Below, piece by piece: positions 32,596 through 41,905 of a DNA stretch of 64,000 nt. The notes beneath the pieces are model-generated. The model was not told where the DNA came from. It saw nothing but the letters and a program-made list of their open reading frames with translations, and ran no database searches. This stretch comes from Pseudarthrobacter defluvii. Its GTDB lineage: Bacteria; Actinomycetota; Actinomycetes; Actinomycetales; Micrococcaceae. The stretch is taken from positions 372,001-436,000 of the forward strand of contig NZ_JAUSYG010000001.1 in assembly GCF_030816725.1 (NCBI RefSeq), in the 5' to 3' direction. A program made the translations under genes and the position numbers. The first letter of the stretch is position 1. Each line of letters opens with the position of its first letter.

Positions 32596-34215
32596 TTACG
32601 GCAGCCCTGCCATCCTGGCCGCCAGGTGGAGCGCCGCCAGCCGCCCCGTGCCCCGCGGATCTCCGCCGCACAGCTCGAAAATCCGCTGCAGCCGGTGGTG
32701 CATCGACTGCCGCTCCAGGTGCAGTTCGCGTGCCGACTGGGCGGTGTTGCAGCCGGAGTCCAGCCACACCTGCAGGGTCTCCAGCAGCTGTGACTGACGC
32801 TGCGCATCATGTTCCAGAACCGCCCGCAACTGCCGGTTGACGAACGCCTCACGGGCGGAGGCGTCGAGGCAGGTCAGTGAGAGGCTCTCCACGGCGGTGT
32901 CCTGGGCATCAACCACCACCAGGCCGCGGGCTGCCGCTGACCGCCTGCGCGCCGACAGATTCCGGCGCCGGATCTGGCGGACCTCAAGGGCGCGGCGGGC
33001 CTCCGCCAGTGACCAGGCCGCCTCCGCCACCGCACCTGCCGGCGGCCCCACGGCGATCACGGCATCATGGTCACCTTCCAGCCCCTGCAGGGATTCCAGG
33101 AGCTGCCGACGCACGCCGGCAGTCCCGGTGCACGGCAGGCCGATCATCACCACCAGTTCGGCCTCGTCAAGATAGGCGGCGCAGGGGATCCGTTCCGAGC
33201 TCAGGAAGTTTTCGACGGCGCCCCGCAGCTCCTGTGGGGCCGCCGCATGGATGGCCGCCACGACAAGGGGTGAGTCCGTGGGGAAGCCGGCGCCGGGGGC
33301 GAGCTGCTCAAGTCGCCACTCGGGAGCGGAATTCAGCACAGCGCGCATCAGTTCAGCGCCGGCCAGGGCGTGCAGTCCCGGAGGCGTGTGCTGCAGCAGC
33401 GCCAGGCCCAGGATGTCCACGGCGCGCTCGCCGGCCACCTGAGCCAGCGCCGGGTCCGCGACATCCGGCACGTGCACCTCGAGGCGCCCCATGAGGACCC
33501 CGCGCACGGGGATGTCCACGGTGATGACTGTTCCGTCAACAGTCCCGTTAAAGCCCACGTGCGCGCCCTGGCCTGGACCGCCGTCGTCCGCTGCTCCCTC
33601 CTTGGGCGGTACCTCCCGCGCGTCCGCACCCACCCCGCTGCCCCAGCCCTCCGGCGCCGCGCTGCCCATGGTGACGCCCCACGGGGAGGTGAGCTTCACC
33701 GCGGAACCGGTGATCCCTGCCAGCACGCCCAGGATCTTGTCCAGTGAAGCCCCGTGGGCCAGCTCGGCAGCCATGGCGCGGGTGGCGGCATCGGCCTGCT
33801 GCAGGTGCCCCACCGATTCGCTGACCAGCATGGAGTTGATGGCCTGCATGACGCCCACAAAGGGCACCACCTTGCGCAGCTCAACGACGGGCAGACCGTA
33901 CTCCTCCGCCTTCTGCAGCATCTCCGGCGGAATTTCAGGCAGCGCGCCGCCGGTCTCAACGGCCAGCGCGGCGATGCCGCGCTGGGCCAGTTCGTGCACA
34001 TAGTCCTCGCGCTTGGAGGGCGTGGCCGTAGCCAGCGTGATTCCGCCGCACAGCAGCAGCTCGCCGCCGCGGAGCAGGGGGGCGATATCCAGCACCTCGC
34101 TGGAATGGACCCAACGAACCGGCTGGGCATCGGCATCCGCGCCCGCGGGATGGAGGACCGGATTGGCGGCGGCTAGGGCAGGGTGGGCGAGTATTTCGCC
34201 AAGAAACACTGACAC
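32596..34215 (-). CDS. PucR-family transcriptional regulator
   Basis: The 539-residue protein has an N-terminal PucR domain (WVHSSEVLDIAPLLRGGELL, GITLATATPSKREDYVHELA), a GGDEF-like/CdaR-type middle and a C-terminal HTH_30 (LQVWLDSGCNTAQSARELHL, RQSMHHRLQRIFELCG). PucR proteins activate purine, allantoin or amine catabolism. It is divergent from the NCS1 permease gene and is its likely regulator. Start GTG at 34215; no ribosome site is visible, and no clear -10 lies close enough for a leaderless start, so the exact start is uncertain. RRRNLSARRRSAAARG is an unusual basic run. Confidence 0.8.
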   Translation of the reverse strand: MSVFLGEILAHPALAAANPVLHPAGADADAQPVRWVHSSEVLDIAPLLRGGELLLCGGITLATATPSKREDYVHELAQRGIAALAVETGGALPEIPPEMLQKAEEYGLPVVELRKVVPFVGVMQAINSMLVSESVGHLQQADAATRAMAAELAHGASLDKILGVLAGITGSAVKLTSPWGVTMGSAAPEGWGSGVGADAREVPPKEGAADDGGPGQGAHVGFNGTVDGTVITVDIPVRGVLMGRLEVHVPDVADPALAQVAGERAVDILGLALLQHTPPGLHALAGAELMRAVLNSAPEWRLEQLAPGAGFPTDSPLVVAAIHAAAPQELRGAVENFLSSERIPCAAYLDEAELVVMIGLPCTGTAGVRRQLLESLQGLEGDHDAVIAVGPPAGAVAEAAWSLAEARRALEVRQIRRRNLSARRRSAAARGLVVVDAQDTAVESLSLTCLDASAREAFVNRQLRAVLEHDAQRQSQLLETLQVWLDSGCNTAQSARELHLERQSMHHRLQRIFELCGGDPRGTGRLAALHLAARMAGLP

Positions 34216-34322
34216 GACAGTCCGTAACGTAGAAGAAGAATTTGTTCGACAGATTGTATCTTGTTGGTTGTGATGAGGGCCACATAGCCTTGTTTGTACT
34301 TATCCACCTCACGGAGGCCCCC

Positions 34323-35882
34323 ATGCAAGAAAAGCTTTCAACAGCCACGCACGGCCAACCTGACCAGGCCACACAGGACCACAGCGCCGTGGACCATGAA
34401 GCCTGGCTGCAGCCCATCCCCGAATCAGCACGCACACGCAAGGTATCCGGCCAGTTCTGGATCTGGGCGGGCGCCAACCTGGCACCCATCAACTGGGTGC
34501 TGGGGGCACTCGGTATCCAGCTGGGACTCGGACTCGCGGACACCATTACCGTCCTGGTGCTGGGCAACCTGATCGGCATGCTGCTCTTTGGCTGCTTCGT
34601 CCTCCTGGGCCAGAAGACCGGAGCCACCGGCATGGTCCTGGCCCGGGCCGCATTCGGACGGCGCGGCAACTACCTGCCGGCCGCCATCCAGGCCCTGCTG
34701 GTCATCGGCTGGTGCGCGGTGAACACTTGGATCATCCTGGACCTGGTCATGGCGCTCTTCGGAACCCTTGGCTGGGTTGACCCGGAAGCCCCCAACTACG
34801 CCTGGAAGATCGGCGTTGCCACCTTCATCATGGCCCTCCAGGTTGCCATTGCCTGGTTCGGCTACAAGGCCATCGCCGCCTTCGAGAAATGGACCGTGCC
34901 GCCCACCATCCTCATCCTGGCCGTCATGTCCGCGGTGGCATGGTTCGGCATGGACATCAACTGGGGCTACGCCGGACCGGCCGGCGCCGTCCTGGAAGGT
35001 TCCGAGCGGATCGCCGCCATGAGCGCGGTCATGACCGCCATCGGCATCGGCTGGGGCATCACCTGGTTCACCTACGCAGCGGACTACTCCCGGTTCGTCA
35101 GCACCAGCGTTCCCAAGAAGAAGGTCTACCTTGCCTCAGTCCTGGGCCAGTTCATCCCCGTGGTGTGGCTCGGCGTCCTGGGCGCCAGCCTGGCCACCAA
35201 CAGCGGCGAGATCGATCCCGGCAAGCTCATCGTCATGAACTTCGGCGCCATGGCGCTGCCCGTGCTGCTGATGGTCCTCCATGGCCCCATCGCCACCAAC
35301 ATCCTGAACATCTACACGTTCTCGGTGGCCACCCAGGCCCTGGACATCTCCATCAGCCGCCGCAAGCTCAACCTGTTCGTCGGCGTCTTCTCGCTCGCCG
35401 CCGTCGTCTTCTTCATCTTCCAGGAGGACTTCGCAGCGGTCCTCGACGCCTGGCTGATCGGCCTGGTGGCATGGGTGGCCGCCTGGGGCGGCATCATGCT
35501 GGTGCACTACTTCTGGCTGGACAAGCGCTGGCCCGGTGAGCCGGAGCGCCTGTTCGACGGCGTGGGCACCAAGCGGCTGCCGGTGGTCAACTTTGCCGGC
35601 GTCATCTCCCTCGTGGCCGGGATCTTCGCAACGTGGCTGTTCATGTACGGCCTGATCCCCATCATGCAGGGCCCCATCGCCGTGGCCCTGGGCGGCTGGG
35701 ACCTGTCCTGGCTGGCCGGCGGCCTGACCAGCGCCGGGGTGTACGCCATCCTCGGCCCGCGGCAGCACATCCGCTACCTCGCACTTGAGCCGCGCGCCAC
35801 GCAGAAGGTGGACGCCACCCCTGGCGCGACCGCTCCGGAAGCAGGGAGCTCGGAGAGCACGCCCGCCCTTCCCGCCCTCTAA
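34323..35882 (+). CDS. NCS1-family nucleobase/amine permease
   Basis: The 519-residue protein is a twelve-helix NCS1 (CodB/Fcy2-like) permease: FWIWAGANLAPINWVLGALG, VLGNLIGMLLFGCFVLLGQK and the sodium-linked segment FTYAADYSRFVSTS. Family members import cytosine, purines, hydantoins, allantoin or creatinine. GGAGG before ATG 34323 is strong. It is divergently oriented to a PucR regulator and leads a string with a PuuE-like deacetylase and an M20 amidohydrolase. In a creatinase locus creatinine is an attractive candidate, but that is inference. Confidence 0.85.
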   Translation: MQEKLSTATHGQPDQATQDHSAVDHEAWLQPIPESARTRKVSGQFWIWAGANLAPINWVLGALGIQLGLGLADTITVLVLGNLIGMLLFGCFVLLGQKTGATGMVLARAAFGRRGNYLPAAIQALLVIGWCAVNTWIILDLVMALFGTLGWVDPEAPNYAWKIGVATFIMALQVAIAWFGYKAIAAFEKWTVPPTILILAVMSAVAWFGMDINWGYAGPAGAVLEGSERIAAMSAVMTAIGIGWGITWFTYAADYSRFVSTSVPKKKVYLASVLGQFIPVVWLGVLGASLATNSGEIDPGKLIVMNFGAMALPVLLMVLHGPIATNILNIYTFSVATQALDISISRRKLNLFVGVFSLAAVVFFIFQEDFAAVLDAWLIGLVAWVAAWGGIMLVHYFWLDKRWPGEPERLFDGVGTKRLPVVNFAGVISLVAGIFATWLFMYGLIPIMQGPIAVALGGWDLSWLAGGLTSAGVYAILGPRQHIRYLALEPRATQKVDATPGATAPEAGSSESTPALPAL

Positions 35883-35937
35883 GCTCACCATCCCGAAGAA
35901 CCTGGCGGGCGCCCAGCGCCCGCCGAAAGGATTTCCC

Positions 35938-36885
35938 GTGAACAAGCCCGCCATCGCGGACGCCCTGCACCCCATCACCTGGCCCGAGGGCTTCAAGGCC
36001 GCAGCGTCCTTCACCTTCGACGTGGACGCCGAGTCCTGCACCATCGCCCACGATCCCACCAGCACCCGGCGCATGTCGCTGATGAGCCACCAGTCCTACG
36101 GCCCCAAGATCGCGGTGCCCCGGCTGCTGGCCATCCTGGCCCGCCAGGACATCCAGGCCACCTTTTTCATCCCCGGCTTCACAGCCGAGTCCTACCCGGA
36201 TGTGGTCCGGCAGATCGTGGACGGCGGGCACGAGGTGGCCCACCACGGCTACCTTCACGAACCCATGCAGGGCATCAACGCCGCCACCGAGGCCAGCTAC
36301 ATTGACCGCGGCCTCGAGGCCCTGGCCAAGGTGGCAGGGGTCCGGCCCGTGGGTTACCGCGCACCGTGGTGGGAACTGAACTGGCACTCCCCGGGCCTGC
36401 TGGCGGACCGCGGCTTCCTCTACGATTCGAGCCTGCTCGACGGCGATGCCCCCTACCGCTTCGCCGTCGCCGCCGATGATCCCCGGGACATCGTGGAGAT
36501 CCCCGTGGACTGGACCCTGGACGACTGGGAGCAGTACGCCTTCTACCCCGGCGTTACGGGCAGCGGCGTGATCGAGAGCCCGGCCAAGGTCCTGGAAATG
36601 TGGACGCTTGAAGCCGAAGCCCACCACTCCCAGGGCAGCTGCTTCGTCCTGACCAACCACCCGTTCATCTCCGGCCGGCCCTCCAAGGCCGTGGCCCTGG
36701 AGCAGCTGATGGAACGGGTGAAGTCGATGGATGGCATGTGGGTGACCACCATGGAGAACATTGCCCGGCACACCAAGGCCACGGTCGGCGAGGTCCACAC
36801 CCACGCGCGGATTGACGTGCCGGTATTCCCGGGCGCGGGTGCACAGTTCAAGCCGGCCGTGGTGCGGCAGGGGGTGCTGGCCTAA
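35938..36885 (+). CDS. Polysaccharide deacetylase-family amidohydrolase (PuuE-like)
   Basis: The 315-residue protein begins at GTG 35938 (AAAGGA upstream) and has the NodB elements TFDVDAES (Asp pair), TFFIPGFTAESYPD, GHEVAHHGYLHE (His metal ligands), YRAPWWELN and a late DIVEIPVDWTLDDW. Without signal peptide it should act in the cytoplasm. The nearest characterised relatives I recall are PuuE allantoinases and related ring-opening amidohydrolases, not chitin deacetylases. It sits directly after the NCS1 permease. Creatinine ring opening to creatine is a reasonable hypothesis, unproven. Confidence 0.78.
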   Translation: MNKPAIADALHPITWPEGFKAAASFTFDVDAESCTIAHDPTSTRRMSLMSHQSYGPKIAVPRLLAILARQDIQATFFIPGFTAESYPDVVRQIVDGGHEVAHHGYLHEPMQGINAATEASYIDRGLEALAKVAGVRPVGYRAPWWELNWHSPGLLADRGFLYDSSLLDGDAPYRFAVAADDPRDIVEIPVDWTLDDWEQYAFYPGVTGSGVIESPAKVLEMWTLEAEAHHSQGSCFVLTNHPFISGRPSKAVALEQLMERVKSMDGMWVTTMENIARHTKATVGEVHTHARIDVPVFPGAGAQFKPAVVRQGVLA

Positions 36886-36929
36886 AGTGGCCGAAGGGGC
36901 GGGCACGGCCGGCCGGGAGGAGCACTCAC

Positions 36930-38156
36930 ATGGATGTCACAGACAGCGGTATGGAGCAGGAACTTGCCTGGCAAATACCGCTCTACGAGCGGCTCCACGC
37001 GAATCCTGAGCTCGGGCTCGCTGAGCACGCAACGTCCGCCGCGGCAGCGGACCTTCTGTCCGGCTGGGGCTTTGACGTCCGGCACTTTGGCGGTACCGGC
37101 GTCGTGGGCGTTCTTGCCAACGGCGCCGGTCCCTGCGTCCTGGCCCGGGCGGACATGGACGCGCTGCCGGTCACCGAGGCCACAGGCGCCAGCTACGCCT
37201 CCGCCGTCCCAGGGGTGATGCACGCGTGCGCGCATGACATGCACGTCGTGGCGCTCCTCGGCGCGGCGAAATACCTCGCCGAACACCGGGGCGCCTGGCA
37301 GGGCACCTACGTTGCCTTGTTCCAGCCGGCGGAAGAGACGGCGGCGGGCTCGCAGGCAATGCTCGACGACGGCCTGGCCGCAGGGATCCCGCGGCCGGAC
37401 GTCGCGCTGGCCCAGCACGTCATGCCCACCGAGGCTGGAACGATCGGCACCACCCCGGGTCCGGTGCTCTCGGCCGGCGACTCTGTGCGGATTACTATCC
37501 ACGGCCGCGGCGCCCACGGCTCCATGCCGCACAAGTCCGTGGATCCGGTGGTGCTCGCCGCCTCGATCGTCCTCCGCCTGCAGACTGTGGTGTCCCGCGA
37601 AACGATTCCAGGGGAGTTCGCAGTGCTGACTGTTGGCTCGGTGAGCGCCGGAGCCACGGCCAACATCATCCCGGACCGGGCGGAACTGTTGCTCAACCTG
37701 CGGACCTACAGCATGGCGACCCGCGCCGCCATGATCGCCGCCATCGAGCGGATCGTGCGAGGCGAGTGCGCAGCTGCGGGCTCCCCGCAGGATCCGGAGT
37801 TCGAGTACTACGACCAGTACCCGTTGACCAGCAACGATCCCGAGGCCAATGCCAGGGTCACGGCGGCTTTCACCCGGACGTTCGGGGCGGACGCCGTCTA
37901 CCGCACCGCCCCGCAGACGGCGTCCGAGGACTTCAGCCGCATCCCTGACGCTTTCGGCATCCCGTACGTCTACTGGGTGGTCGGCTCCGTGCCCCCGGAA
38001 ACCTACCGGCGGGCCGTGGCGAACGACACGCTGGACGCCGACATCCCTGCCAACCACTCGCCGTCGTTCCTGCCCGCCGTCGACCCCACCCTCCGCGTGG
38101 CTTCCCAGGCGCAGGCCGTGGCGGCGTTTGCTTACCTCGCAGCCGAAACCGGCTAG
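36930..38156 (+). CDS. M20 family metallopeptidase/amidohydrolase (hippurate hydrolase-like)
   Basis: The 408-residue protein has the M20D layout: LARADMDALPVTE, MHACAHDMHVVALLGAA, LFQPAEETAAGSQAMLDDG, the lid-domain GRGAHGSMPHKSVDPV and TASEDFSRIPDAFG at the C-terminus. It would hydrolyse an N-acyl or N-carbamoyl amino acid. GGGAGGAG precedes ATG 36930. It lies 44 bases after the deacetylase on the same strand, in the creatine-linked group. A role with sarcosine- or hydantoin-derived carbamoyl compounds is possible but not shown. It overlaps the convergent regulator gene by four bases. Confidence 0.85.
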   Translation: MDVTDSGMEQELAWQIPLYERLHANPELGLAEHATSAAAADLLSGWGFDVRHFGGTGVVGVLANGAGPCVLARADMDALPVTEATGASYASAVPGVMHACAHDMHVVALLGAAKYLAEHRGAWQGTYVALFQPAEETAAGSQAMLDDGLAAGIPRPDVALAQHVMPTEAGTIGTTPGPVLSAGDSVRITIHGRGAHGSMPHKSVDPVVLAASIVLRLQTVVSRETIPGEFAVLTVGSVSAGATANIIPDRAELLLNLRTYSMATRAAMIAAIERIVRGECAAAGSPQDPEFEYYDQYPLTSNDPEANARVTAAFTRTFGADAVYRTAPQTASEDFSRIPDAFGIPYVYWVVGSVPPETYRRAVANDTLDADIPANHSPSFLPAVDPTLRVASQAQAVAAFAYLAAETG

Positions 38157-38989
38157 CTGGAGGCGGAGAGCAGCGACTGCATCTGCGCTGCGGCGTCGCT
38201 GCCCGGGGCCGGCGTGTACACCACAATGTGCAGGTCCGGCCGGTCCGACGGGGACACCTGGTGGTGCTCCAGCTGCAGGACTCCCACCGCGGGATGGTGG
38301 AACAGGCGCTCGCGGGACTCAAAGCCCAGGATGTCGTAGAGGTCCCAGCCCTGCCGGAACTCCGGGCTTGCTTCCTTGAGCCGTTCCACCTGGTACTGGA
38401 TGTCCGGGTCGCCCAGCCGCTGCCCGGCTTCGGCCCGGAACTCTGCAAGGAACCGTTTGCTGGTTGTTTCCCAGTCCGGCAGCAGATTCCGGACATAGGG
38501 GTCGGTGAATACCAGCCAAAGCAGGTTCCGGTCCGCGGGCGTCGTCGTGGCGATGTTGGGGTAAAGCGCCGCGTACGCCTTGTTCCAGCCGGCCACGCCC
38601 CAGTCCGGAAACAGGGCGAAGGACGGGTTGGGGTCCAGTGCATCCATCAGCCGTTGAATGTGGGGCGGGGCGGAGTCGGCCGCCGGGCTGGCGGGTGCTG
38701 TGGATGCGTAGCCCCCGAGGGACAGGACGTAGCCAAGGCCCGTGCTTGAAAGGTGCAGCGCCCGGCTGACCGCTTCGAGGACCTGCCGGGAGGGGCTGAT
38801 GTCCCGGCCCTGCTCCAGCCAGGTGTACCAGGTCACGCTGACGCCGGAAAGGAAGGCCACCTCCTCGCGCCGGAGCCCCCGCTCCCGCGTGCGGCCGACG
38901 GGCGGCAGGCCATAGTCGGCCCGCAGCGCCTGGTCGCGGCGGGCCCTTAGGAAAAGGCCGAGTTCTTTGCGCCGCCCGGGATTGTTCAC
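38153..38989 (-). CDS. Helix-turn-helix regulator with MmyB-like ligand domain
   Basis: The 278-residue protein starts at GTG 38989, six bases after TAGTAT and without ribosome site, suggesting a leaderless message; TTG 38995 is an alternative. The N-terminal HTH contains [20 protein letters not shown]; the C-terminal ligand-binding part has [10 protein letters not shown] and [14 protein letters not shown], typical of MmyB-like regulators. It is divergent from ilvD with a CTACTAGTAG palindrome between them. A second protein of this type, at 47217-48109, is frameshifted. Target genes are unknown. Confidence 0.8.
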   Translation of the reverse strand: MNNPGRRKELGLFLRARRDQALRADYGLPPVGRTRERGLRREEVAFLSGVSVTWYTWLEQGRDISPSRQVLEAVSRALHLSSTGLGYVLSLGGYASTAPASPAADSAPPHIQRLMDALDPNPSFALFPDWGVAGWNKAYAALYPNIATTTPADRNLLWLVFTDPYVRNLLPDWETTSKRFLAEFRAEAGQRLGDPDIQYQVERLKEASPEFRQGWDLYDILGFESRERLFHHPAVGVLQLEHHQVSPSDRPDLHIVVYTPAPGSDAAAQMQSLLSASS

Positions 38990-39018
38990 CCGCAAATACT
39001 ATTACTCTGGTACTTCTA

Positions 39019-39028
39019 CTACTAGTAG
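39019..39028. promoter_or_regulatory. Palindrome between the HTH regulator and ilvD
   Basis: CTACTAGTAG is a perfect 10-base palindrome, preceded by another CTA, 30 bases upstream of the regulator's leaderless start and 47 bases before the ilvD start. It could be an operator of the regulator. Confidence 0.4.
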
Positions 39029-39074
39029 CAGCGCTGTCTTCCACCGCGGGGGCCGAACCCGCAGGATGGTAAGC

Positions 39075-40934
39075 ATGCCTGCACTCCGCTCTAAAACAGT
39101 CACCCACGGCCGCAACATGGCCGGAGCCCGCGCACTGCTGCGCGCCTCCGGCGTCGCCAACTCCGACATCGGCAAGCCGATCATCGCCGTGGCCAACTCC
39201 TTCACCGAGTTCGTCCCCGGCCACACCCACCTGGCCCCCGTGGGCCGGATCGTGTCCGACGCGATCCTCGCCGCCGGCGCCGTGCCGCGCGAATTCAACA
39301 CCATCGCCGTGGACGACGGCATCGCCATGGGCCACTCCGGCATGCTCTACTCGCTGCCGTCCCGGGACCTGATCGCCGACTCCGTGGAATACATGGTCAA
39401 CGCCCACTGCGCCGACGCCCTGGTCTGCATCTCCAACTGCGACAAGATCACCCCCGGCATGCTCATGGCAGCCCTGCGCCTGAACATCCCCGTGGTCTTC
39501 GTCTCCGGCGGCCCCATGGAGGCCGGCCGCGTGACCCTGACCGACGGCTCCGTCCGCTCCCTGGACCTGGTGAACGCGATCGCCGACGCCGTGGACGAAT
39601 CCATCTCCGATGCGGACATCAACCTCATCGAAGAGAACGCCTGCCCCACCTGCGGTTCCTGCTCCGGCATGTTCACTGCCAACTCCATGAACTGCCTTGC
39701 CGAGGCCATCGGCCTGGCCCTGCCCGGCAACGGCTCCGTGCTGGCCACCCACACCGCGCGGAAGGCGCTGTACGAGAAAGCCGGGCGCACCGTCGTCGAG
39801 CTGGTGAAGCGCTATTACGACGGCGACGACGACTCCGTGCTGCCGCGCTCCATCGCCACTGCGAAGGCCTTCGACAACGCCATGGCCCTGGACATTTCCA
39901 TGGGTGGCTCCACCAACACCATCCTGCACCTGCTGGCCGCGGCCCAGGAGGCCGGCGTGGATTACGGCCTGGCCGAGATGGACGCCAAGTCCCGTCAGGT
40001 TCCCTGCCTGGCCAAGGTGGCCCCGAACGTCGCCAAAGACAAGACCTACTACATGGAGGACGTCCACCGCGCGGGCGGCATCCCGGCCCTGCTGGGTGAG
40101 CTGAACCGCGGCGGCCTCCTGCACAAGGACGTCCACTCCGTGCACTCCGCCGACCTGGACGGCTGGCTTGACGACTGGGATATCCGCGGCGGCAAGGCCA
40201 CGGAGGAAGCGAAGGCCCTGTGGCACGCTGCCCCCGGCGGCGTCCGCTCCTCCACCGCGTTCTCCCAGTCGAACGAGTGGACCTCGCTGGACACCGACGC
40301 TGCAGAAGGCTGCATCCGCTCCGTGGAGCACGCCTACTCCAAGGACGGCGGCCTGGCCGTGCTGCGCGGCAACGTGGCCGTCGACGGAGCCGTGGTGAAG
40401 ACCGCGGGCGTGGACGAGTCCATCTGGACCTTCTCCGGCCCGGCCGTGGTCTGCGAGTCCCAGGACGAGGCCGTGGAGAAGATCCTGAACAAGCAGGTCA
40501 AGGAAGGCGACGTGGTGGTCATCCGCTACGAAGGCCCCAAGGGCGGTCCGGGCATGCAGGAAATGCTCTACCCGACGTCGTTCCTCAAGGGCCGCGGCCT
40601 GGGCAAGAAGTGCGCACTCATCACTGACGGCCGCTTCTCCGGCGGCACCTCCGGCCTGTCGATCGGGCACATCTCGCCGGAGGCCGCCTCCGGCGGCACC
40701 ATCGCCCTGGTGGAGGACGGCGACGTCATCAGCATCAACATCAGCCAGCGATCCATGCAGCTGGAGGTCTCCGATGACGTCCTTGAAGAACGCCGCGAGA
40801 AACTCCTGGTGAACGGTGGCTACAAGCCCAAGGACCGGGACCGGCAGGTTTCCGCCGCACTGCGTGCCTATGCCGCGATGGCGACTTCCGCAGACAAGGG
40901 TGCCGTCCGGGACGTGTCGCTGCTGGAGCGGTAG
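39075..40934 (+). CDS. ilvD: Dihydroxyacid dehydratase
   Basis: The 619-residue protein is a clear Ilv[63 protein letters not shown] and [19 protein letters not shown] provide the Fe-S cysteines. It dehydrates dihydroxyacids in branched-chain amino acid synthesis and is cytoplasmic. Length matches E. coli IlvD (616). The start is taken at ATG 39075; ATG 39066 in frame is three codons upstream and equally possible. No other ilv gene is adjacent. A GC hairpin terminates it. Confidence 0.95.
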   Translation: MPALRSKTVTHGRNMAGARALLRASGVANSDIGKPIIAVANSFTEFVPGHTHLAPVGRIVSDAILAAGAVPREFNTIAVDDGIAMGHSGMLYSLPSRDLIADSVEYMVNAHCADALVCISNCDKITPGMLMAALRLNIPVVFVSGGPMEAGRVTLTDGSVRSLDLVNAIADAVDESISDADINLIEENACPTCGSCSGMFTANSMNCLAEAIGLALPGNGSVLATHTARKALYEKAGRTVVELVKRYYDGDDDSVLPRSIATAKAFDNAMALDISMGGSTNTILHLLAAAQEAGVDYGLAEMDAKSRQVPCLAKVAPNVAKDKTYYMEDVHRAGGIPALLGELNRGGLLHKDVHSVHSADLDGWLDDWDIRGGKATEEAKALWHAAPGGVRSSTAFSQSNEWTSLDTDAAEGCIRSVEHAYSKDGGLAVLRGNVAVDGAVVKTAGVDESIWTFSGPAVVCESQDEAVEKILNKQVKEGDVVVIRYEGPKGGPGMQEMLYPTSFLKGRGLGKKCALITDGRFSGGTSGLSIGHISPEAASGGTIALVEDGDVISINISQRSMQLEVSDDVLEERREKLLVNGGYKPKDRDRQVSAALRAYAAMATSADKGAVRDVSLLER

Positions 40935-40962
40935 CGCCAACCCCAGGGCGGTACCGTCAACC

Positions 40963-40998
40963 CCGGCGGGGGAGGGCAGGCCTTCCGGCCCTCCTCCG
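40963..40998 (+). terminator. Terminator after ilvD
   Basis: GGCGGGGGAGGGC (40963-40975) pairs with GCCCTCCTCCGCC (40986-40998) with one G-T-like mismatch around a short loop after ilvD. Confidence 0.7.
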
Positions 40999-41050
40999 CC
41001 CGGCAGGACGGCGGCACACTTAAAGGGTCAACGTCCGGCCCAAGGAGGGT

Positions 41051-41815
41051 GTGGTGCACAGGTTTCCAGCTGCCCTTGTCGTGGTCACCATCGCCCTTGC
41101 CGGGTGTTCGCCACAGCTGGGAAGCCCGCAGGCAACGCCGTCAGCGTCCGGCCCTGCCGGCACCCCGGCAACGGCGACGGGAACACCTGGCGCGCCAACG
41201 CCGTCGGACGTTCCTTCAACGCCGTACCCGACCGGGCCGGCCAGTACTTCCGCGGCTGAGTGGACCACGTTTACGACGGCGGACGGCACCATGGCGTTCG
41301 ACCTGCCGGCCGCATGGAGCGTCAAGGATCCGGCAGGGGAACTGGCCGAAGGAGGCGGGGCGTTCGCGGAGGTCCGGAACCAGGCCGGAAAGGTGATGGC
41401 GACGCTGCGCACCAACATGGCCACCGGATCCACGTGCACCGAGAGGTACCCGTACGAAGTCCTGGACAGCGCGGACATCCCGGCGCTGGCCCAGGACGGT
41501 GCGGTGCCGCAGTTCATTTTCGAGACGCGCGGGAACGCCGCCACCCCGGGTCCGCCCAACACCCCGGCGGCAGGCTACGGCATCACCTCCGGCCCGGTGC
41601 CAGGCGGGCCGGACGCCTGCCCCATTTTCCAGTTCTTCAGGTGGCCGCCGAACGCTGCCATGTTCGGCGCGTTCTACGACCCCTCCAACAACACCACGCC
41701 CGGCGACCCGTCGCTGCCCTACCTTGAGCAGGCAAGGAAGTACCGGGATACTGCTGAGTTCGCGGACATCAAGCAGATGATCACCTCGCTGCGGCCCGCA
41801 CGCGGGCATGGGTAG
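41051..41815 (+). CDS. Secreted lipoprotein, function unknown
   Basis: This 254-residue protein has a lipoprotein signal with lipobox IALAGC (Cys about 19), a Pro/Thr/Ala-rich linker to about residue 65, and a globular domain with WTTFTTADGTMAFDLPAAWS, STCTERYPYEVL and ACPIFQFFRWPP. The two GTG codons at 41051 and 41054 make the start ambiguous; AAGGAGG lies upstream. Its layout parallels the larger lipoprotein at 15508. No family is recognised. Confidence 0.65.
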   Translation: MVHRFPAALVVVTIALAGCSPQLGSPQATPSASGPAGTPATATGTPGAPTPSDVPSTPYPTGPASTSAAEWTTFTTADGTMAFDLPAAWSVKDPAGELAEGGGAFAEVRNQAGKVMATLRTNMATGSTCTERYPYEVLDSADIPALAQDGAVPQFIFETRGNAATPGPPNTPAAGYGITSGPVPGGPDACPIFQFFRWPPNAAMFGAFYDPSNNTTPGDPSLPYLEQARKYRDTAEFADIKQMITSLRPARGHG

Positions 41816-41905
41816 TAAATGACGGACCGCTAACCGCGGCAGGGCGGAAGGGCAACGGGCCGAAGGGCCCCACCCACCGTCCGGCCCCTCCGGTAGCCTG
41901 TTCAC

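Noticed and set aside
33576..33592. CCGCCGTCGTCCGCT inside the pucR gene
   Set aside because: A single half of the terminator core in coding sequence; no partner arm nearby.
38319..40940. 873-codon minus-strand frame over ilvD
   Set aside because: A shadow created by GC-rich codon positions. The plus strand is unmistakably ilvD, and the frame's sequence is His/Gly/Val-rich without any motif.
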